Of a stretch of 64,000 nt of DNA, positions 62,258 to 64,000 are shown one piece after another. Under the pieces are notes generated by a model. The model saw only the letters and a list, made by a program, of their open reading frames with translations. It did not search any database and was not told the origin of the DNA. Made by a program: the position numbers and the translations under genes. How positions within the stretch are numbered: position 1 is the first letter of the stretch; the number at the start of each line of letters is the position of its first letter. Source of the stretch: Cristatella mucedo (lineage: Eukaryota; Bryozoa; Phylactolaemata; Cristatellidae); contig WPIO01000025.1 in assembly GCA_009760855.2 (NCBI GenBank), forward strand, positions 3,179,501 through 3,243,500, given 5' to 3'.

Positions 62258-62924
62258 TCGCTAAGAGTTAGAGCATTTAATGTTGGACAGGATGTTGATA
62301 CTGGACATGAAGAACCATTGCCTAATGTTCCTATTAGAGCATTAGTACTTGGACCAAGTGGTTCAGGTAAATCACAGTTAGTAATTAATTGGATATTTTA
62401 TGGAATGTTAAACTATGATACTTGTGCAATGATTGCCTCAAGTTGAGATCAAAAGTTAAATCGGAGTCTTATGTCAATGACTAAAGAAAATCGTTCTTAT
62501 GTTTGGGTTAATGTTATTGGTGAAACGCCAGAAGCTGATTCTTATAAGAATTGTAAGAATTCTGTTGTACTGGATGATCTTATGACAGAAGATTAATCAA
62601 ATATTTTAGGCTATTTCACTCGTGGAAGACATAAATCCTTGAAGATATTTTATCTTGCTCAAGGATTTACTAATATTCCTAGAAGAGAAATTATAAATAA
62701 TATAAACATGTTATAATCATTAAACAAAATAGTACCAATTTGAATATCTTCGTGATGCATATGTTGGTGATATAGATAGAAAACAATTCAAAGAATGGGT
62801 AAACTCTTTTACAAGAAGTAAATTTGGATATTGTCTTTTTGATTTAACTAAAACTGGAACAGAAGGAATATTTTGGATTGTTGATAGTACAGGAAAACAA
62901 TTAATAACTATTTTTAATACCTAA
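62255..62924 (+). pseudogene. Broken A32/FtsK-HerA-type DNA-packaging ATPase
   Basis: Starts at ATG 62255 just after TATAGAAA. Walker A GPSGSGKS lies at residues 33-40 and a Walker B-like VVLDDL near residue 107. YFTRGRHK and YLAQGF after it match the sensor region of Polinton, adintovirus and poxvirus A32-type ATPases that drive genome packaging. In-frame stops occur at 62444 (TGA), 62594 (TAA) and 62714 (TAA). A further break near 62741 is followed by a shifted frame running to 62924. The order of motifs is intact, so identification is firm although the gene is dead. Confidence 0.88.
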
Positions 62925-62935
62925 TAGATGTAGGA

Positions 62936-63755
62936 ATGATTAATGGCAAGATATACTCAAGTAAAAATAAGTCTTACAGAGGAAATGTTCAAGAAGCACT
63001 TGATTTAGAAAATAAACTTGATAATTTAGAAAGTTTACATGTTGCTAGCATACTTGATAACAATCAAGAAATGCAAAGAATTGAATCAGAAATGATTTCA
63101 AGAGATAGAGTAGAACATGAACTAAATGAACGTGCTATAGAAAAATCAATAGATAATTCGGGAGAAACAGATATTGAAAAACTTATAAGAATTAGACCTA
63201 AGCTTGCAATTCAAATGGAGAATAAAGAGCAGTTAAAAAGATATTAGATCAAAAAGCACCTACAGATATTTCTAGTGTAATACGTAAGTTATCTGAAGAT
63301 TTTTAAATCTGGTTATATAAAAAGAGCAGTTAAAAGACTAAATCAAGCAAAGACTTATGCAGCTAATAAAGAAATAAAGATACTCTTGATAAACTTCAGA
63401 AACAAGGAGGTGAAAGATTTGGTGTTTATCCAAGTACAGGTAATCCAATAACAAAGAGGGCTTCAATAGAAGAATTAAATGATGCTGAACCACTTTCAAT
63501 TGCTGCTGCTTCTATTTTTTTCTAAACCATCAAGTCATAAAGATATTCTTCTTGAACTTGTTACAAAAGGCGAAGTATCAGATAAGATAATAAATACTAT
63601 AAAAAATCTTAATGAAAAAAGAAAGACCGATTTAATGGTGCTCTTTTCAACATATTTACAGAATTATATTCAAAGAAGAAAAGAATACAAACAAAAGAAA
63701 CAAGTTTGGACTATCTTAAACTAAAGTCTAAAGCAGAAGAGCAAGTTGGTAAATG
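62936..63755 (+). pseudogene. Broken viral gene, Glu/Lys-rich, unknown function
   Basis: ATG 62936 opens 103 codons (INGKIYSSKNKSYRGNV, then long charged helical stretches) to 63247. Coding-like sequence continues in shifted frames through about 63300-63530 and an open stretch at 63479-63724. The charged, heptad-like character suggests coiled coil. No family recognised. It starts 11 bp after the ATPase remnant ends, so the two may have been expressed together. Confidence 0.45.
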
Positions 63756-63951
63756 AGTAAAAGTAATTCCATTAGTTTTAAGGAGTGAAAACGAAGTTTT
63801 TGATAAGATTGATTTATGGATTTGTGAACTTGCTGCTGGAAATAAAGGTGTTGTAAATTCTATTAGTGCTGCTGCTGATTTTCTTGCTAGATCTAGAAAA
63901 GTTCCAAAGACTTATGTTGCAAAGATAAATAAACTTGTATATAATGTATAA
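63754..63951 (+). pseudogene. Fragment of viral reading frame at right edge
   Basis: A short ATG frame at 63754 stops early. An overlapping frame from about 63786 runs through LWICELAAGNKGVV and ISAAADFLARSRKVP to TAA at 63949. Alanine-rich and helical. No family recognised. It may be the end of the preceding gene or a separate one. Confidence 0.35.
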
Positions 63952-64000
63952 TATAATATATTATTATATTATTATTATTATATAATATATTGTATATAAT
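63932..64000. repeat. AT-only palindromic sequence at window end
   Basis: Nearly pure A/T with interleaved TATAAT and ATTATT units that can pair with themselves. It could be a terminator, a boundary of the element or a microsatellite. It is cut by the window end. Confidence 0.4.

Larger units (their letters stand above)
57250..64000. mobile_element. Decayed integrated Polinton/adintovirus-like element (continues past window end)
   Basis: Base composition drops sharply to AT-rich here. Intron-free genes are packed head to head and tail to tail with gaps of tens of bases or small overlaps. Recognised parts are an A32/FtsK-HerA-like packaging ATPase, an adenain-like protease with zinc ribbon, a phospholipase A2-like protein and an HNH-AP2 endonuclease. 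This set is typical of Polinton/Maverick elements and adintoviruses. Most genes contain stops and frameshifts, so it is a fossil copy. The left end follows a LINE copy without an obvious terminal repeat. The right end is outside the window. Capsid and polymerase genes were not recognised. Confidence 0.85.

Noticed and set aside
57250-64000. Reassigned genetic code (TAA read as an amino acid)
   Set aside because: TAA ends the intact ORFs, and TGA stops and frameshifts also break genes. Decay explains the pattern better.
57250-64000. Major capsid protein and protein-primed DNA polymerase of the element
   Set aside because: Looked for but no convincing motif was found. The minus-strand gene at 57656-58425 does not resemble a double jelly-roll capsid closely enough to name.

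Overview
The window is eukaryotic and almost certainly animal nuclear DNA. It has split genes with GT-AG introns, several L2/CR1-type LINE fragments, tRNA-derived SINEs and long simple repeats, and no bacterial gene organisation. The species cannot be fixed from sequence alone. A marine invertebrate is a guess.

Region 1 (about 7.2-45.5 kb, minus strand) is the body of one host gene. Twelve coding exons were found by conserved protein blocks, phase-compatible junctions and splice signals. Joined in order they give 682 codons of a SEC14L1/SEC14L5-type protein: PRELI/MSF1 domain, CRAL-TRIO N-terminal helices, CRAL-TRIO lipid-binding domain, C-terminal GOLD domain. Only the first short coding exon (the start codon and roughly 20 residues) was not found. 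The introns, up to 9.7 kb, hold most of the mobile elements and microsatellites.

Region 2 (1-7.2 kb, downstream of the gene) holds LINE and SINE remnants and GC-richer sequence with no gene I can support. Region 3 (45.6-57.2 kb, upstream of the gene) has more SINEs and LINE tails, (TG)n and (CT)n tracts, a CpG-dense block near 51-52 kb that could be a promoter region, and a LINE copy ending near 57.2 kb.

Region 4 (about 57.25 kb to the window end) changes abruptly to AT-rich, compact, bidirectional gene packing. It is a decayed, integrated DNA virus or giant transposon of the Polinton/Maverick-adintovirus type. It carries an A32/FtsK-HerA-like packaging ATPase, a zinc-ribbon joined in one reading frame to an adenain-like cysteine protease, a phospholipase A2-like capsid-associated protein, an HNH-AP2 endonuclease, two intact unassigned ORFs and several unassigned broken ones. 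Most genes are interrupted by stops and frameshifts. Several starts share a TATAGAAA-type motif directly before the ATG. No major capsid protein or protein-primed DNA polymerase is recognised here; they may lie beyond the right edge.

Repeats: L2-like elements end in a conserved stem-loop followed by (ATT)n. Two SINE types share a tRNA-like head. One has its own tail, the other a tail matching the L2 3' end, as expected if it borrows the L2 machinery. One L2 tail is inserted inside another L2 with a visible 4-bp target-site duplication.
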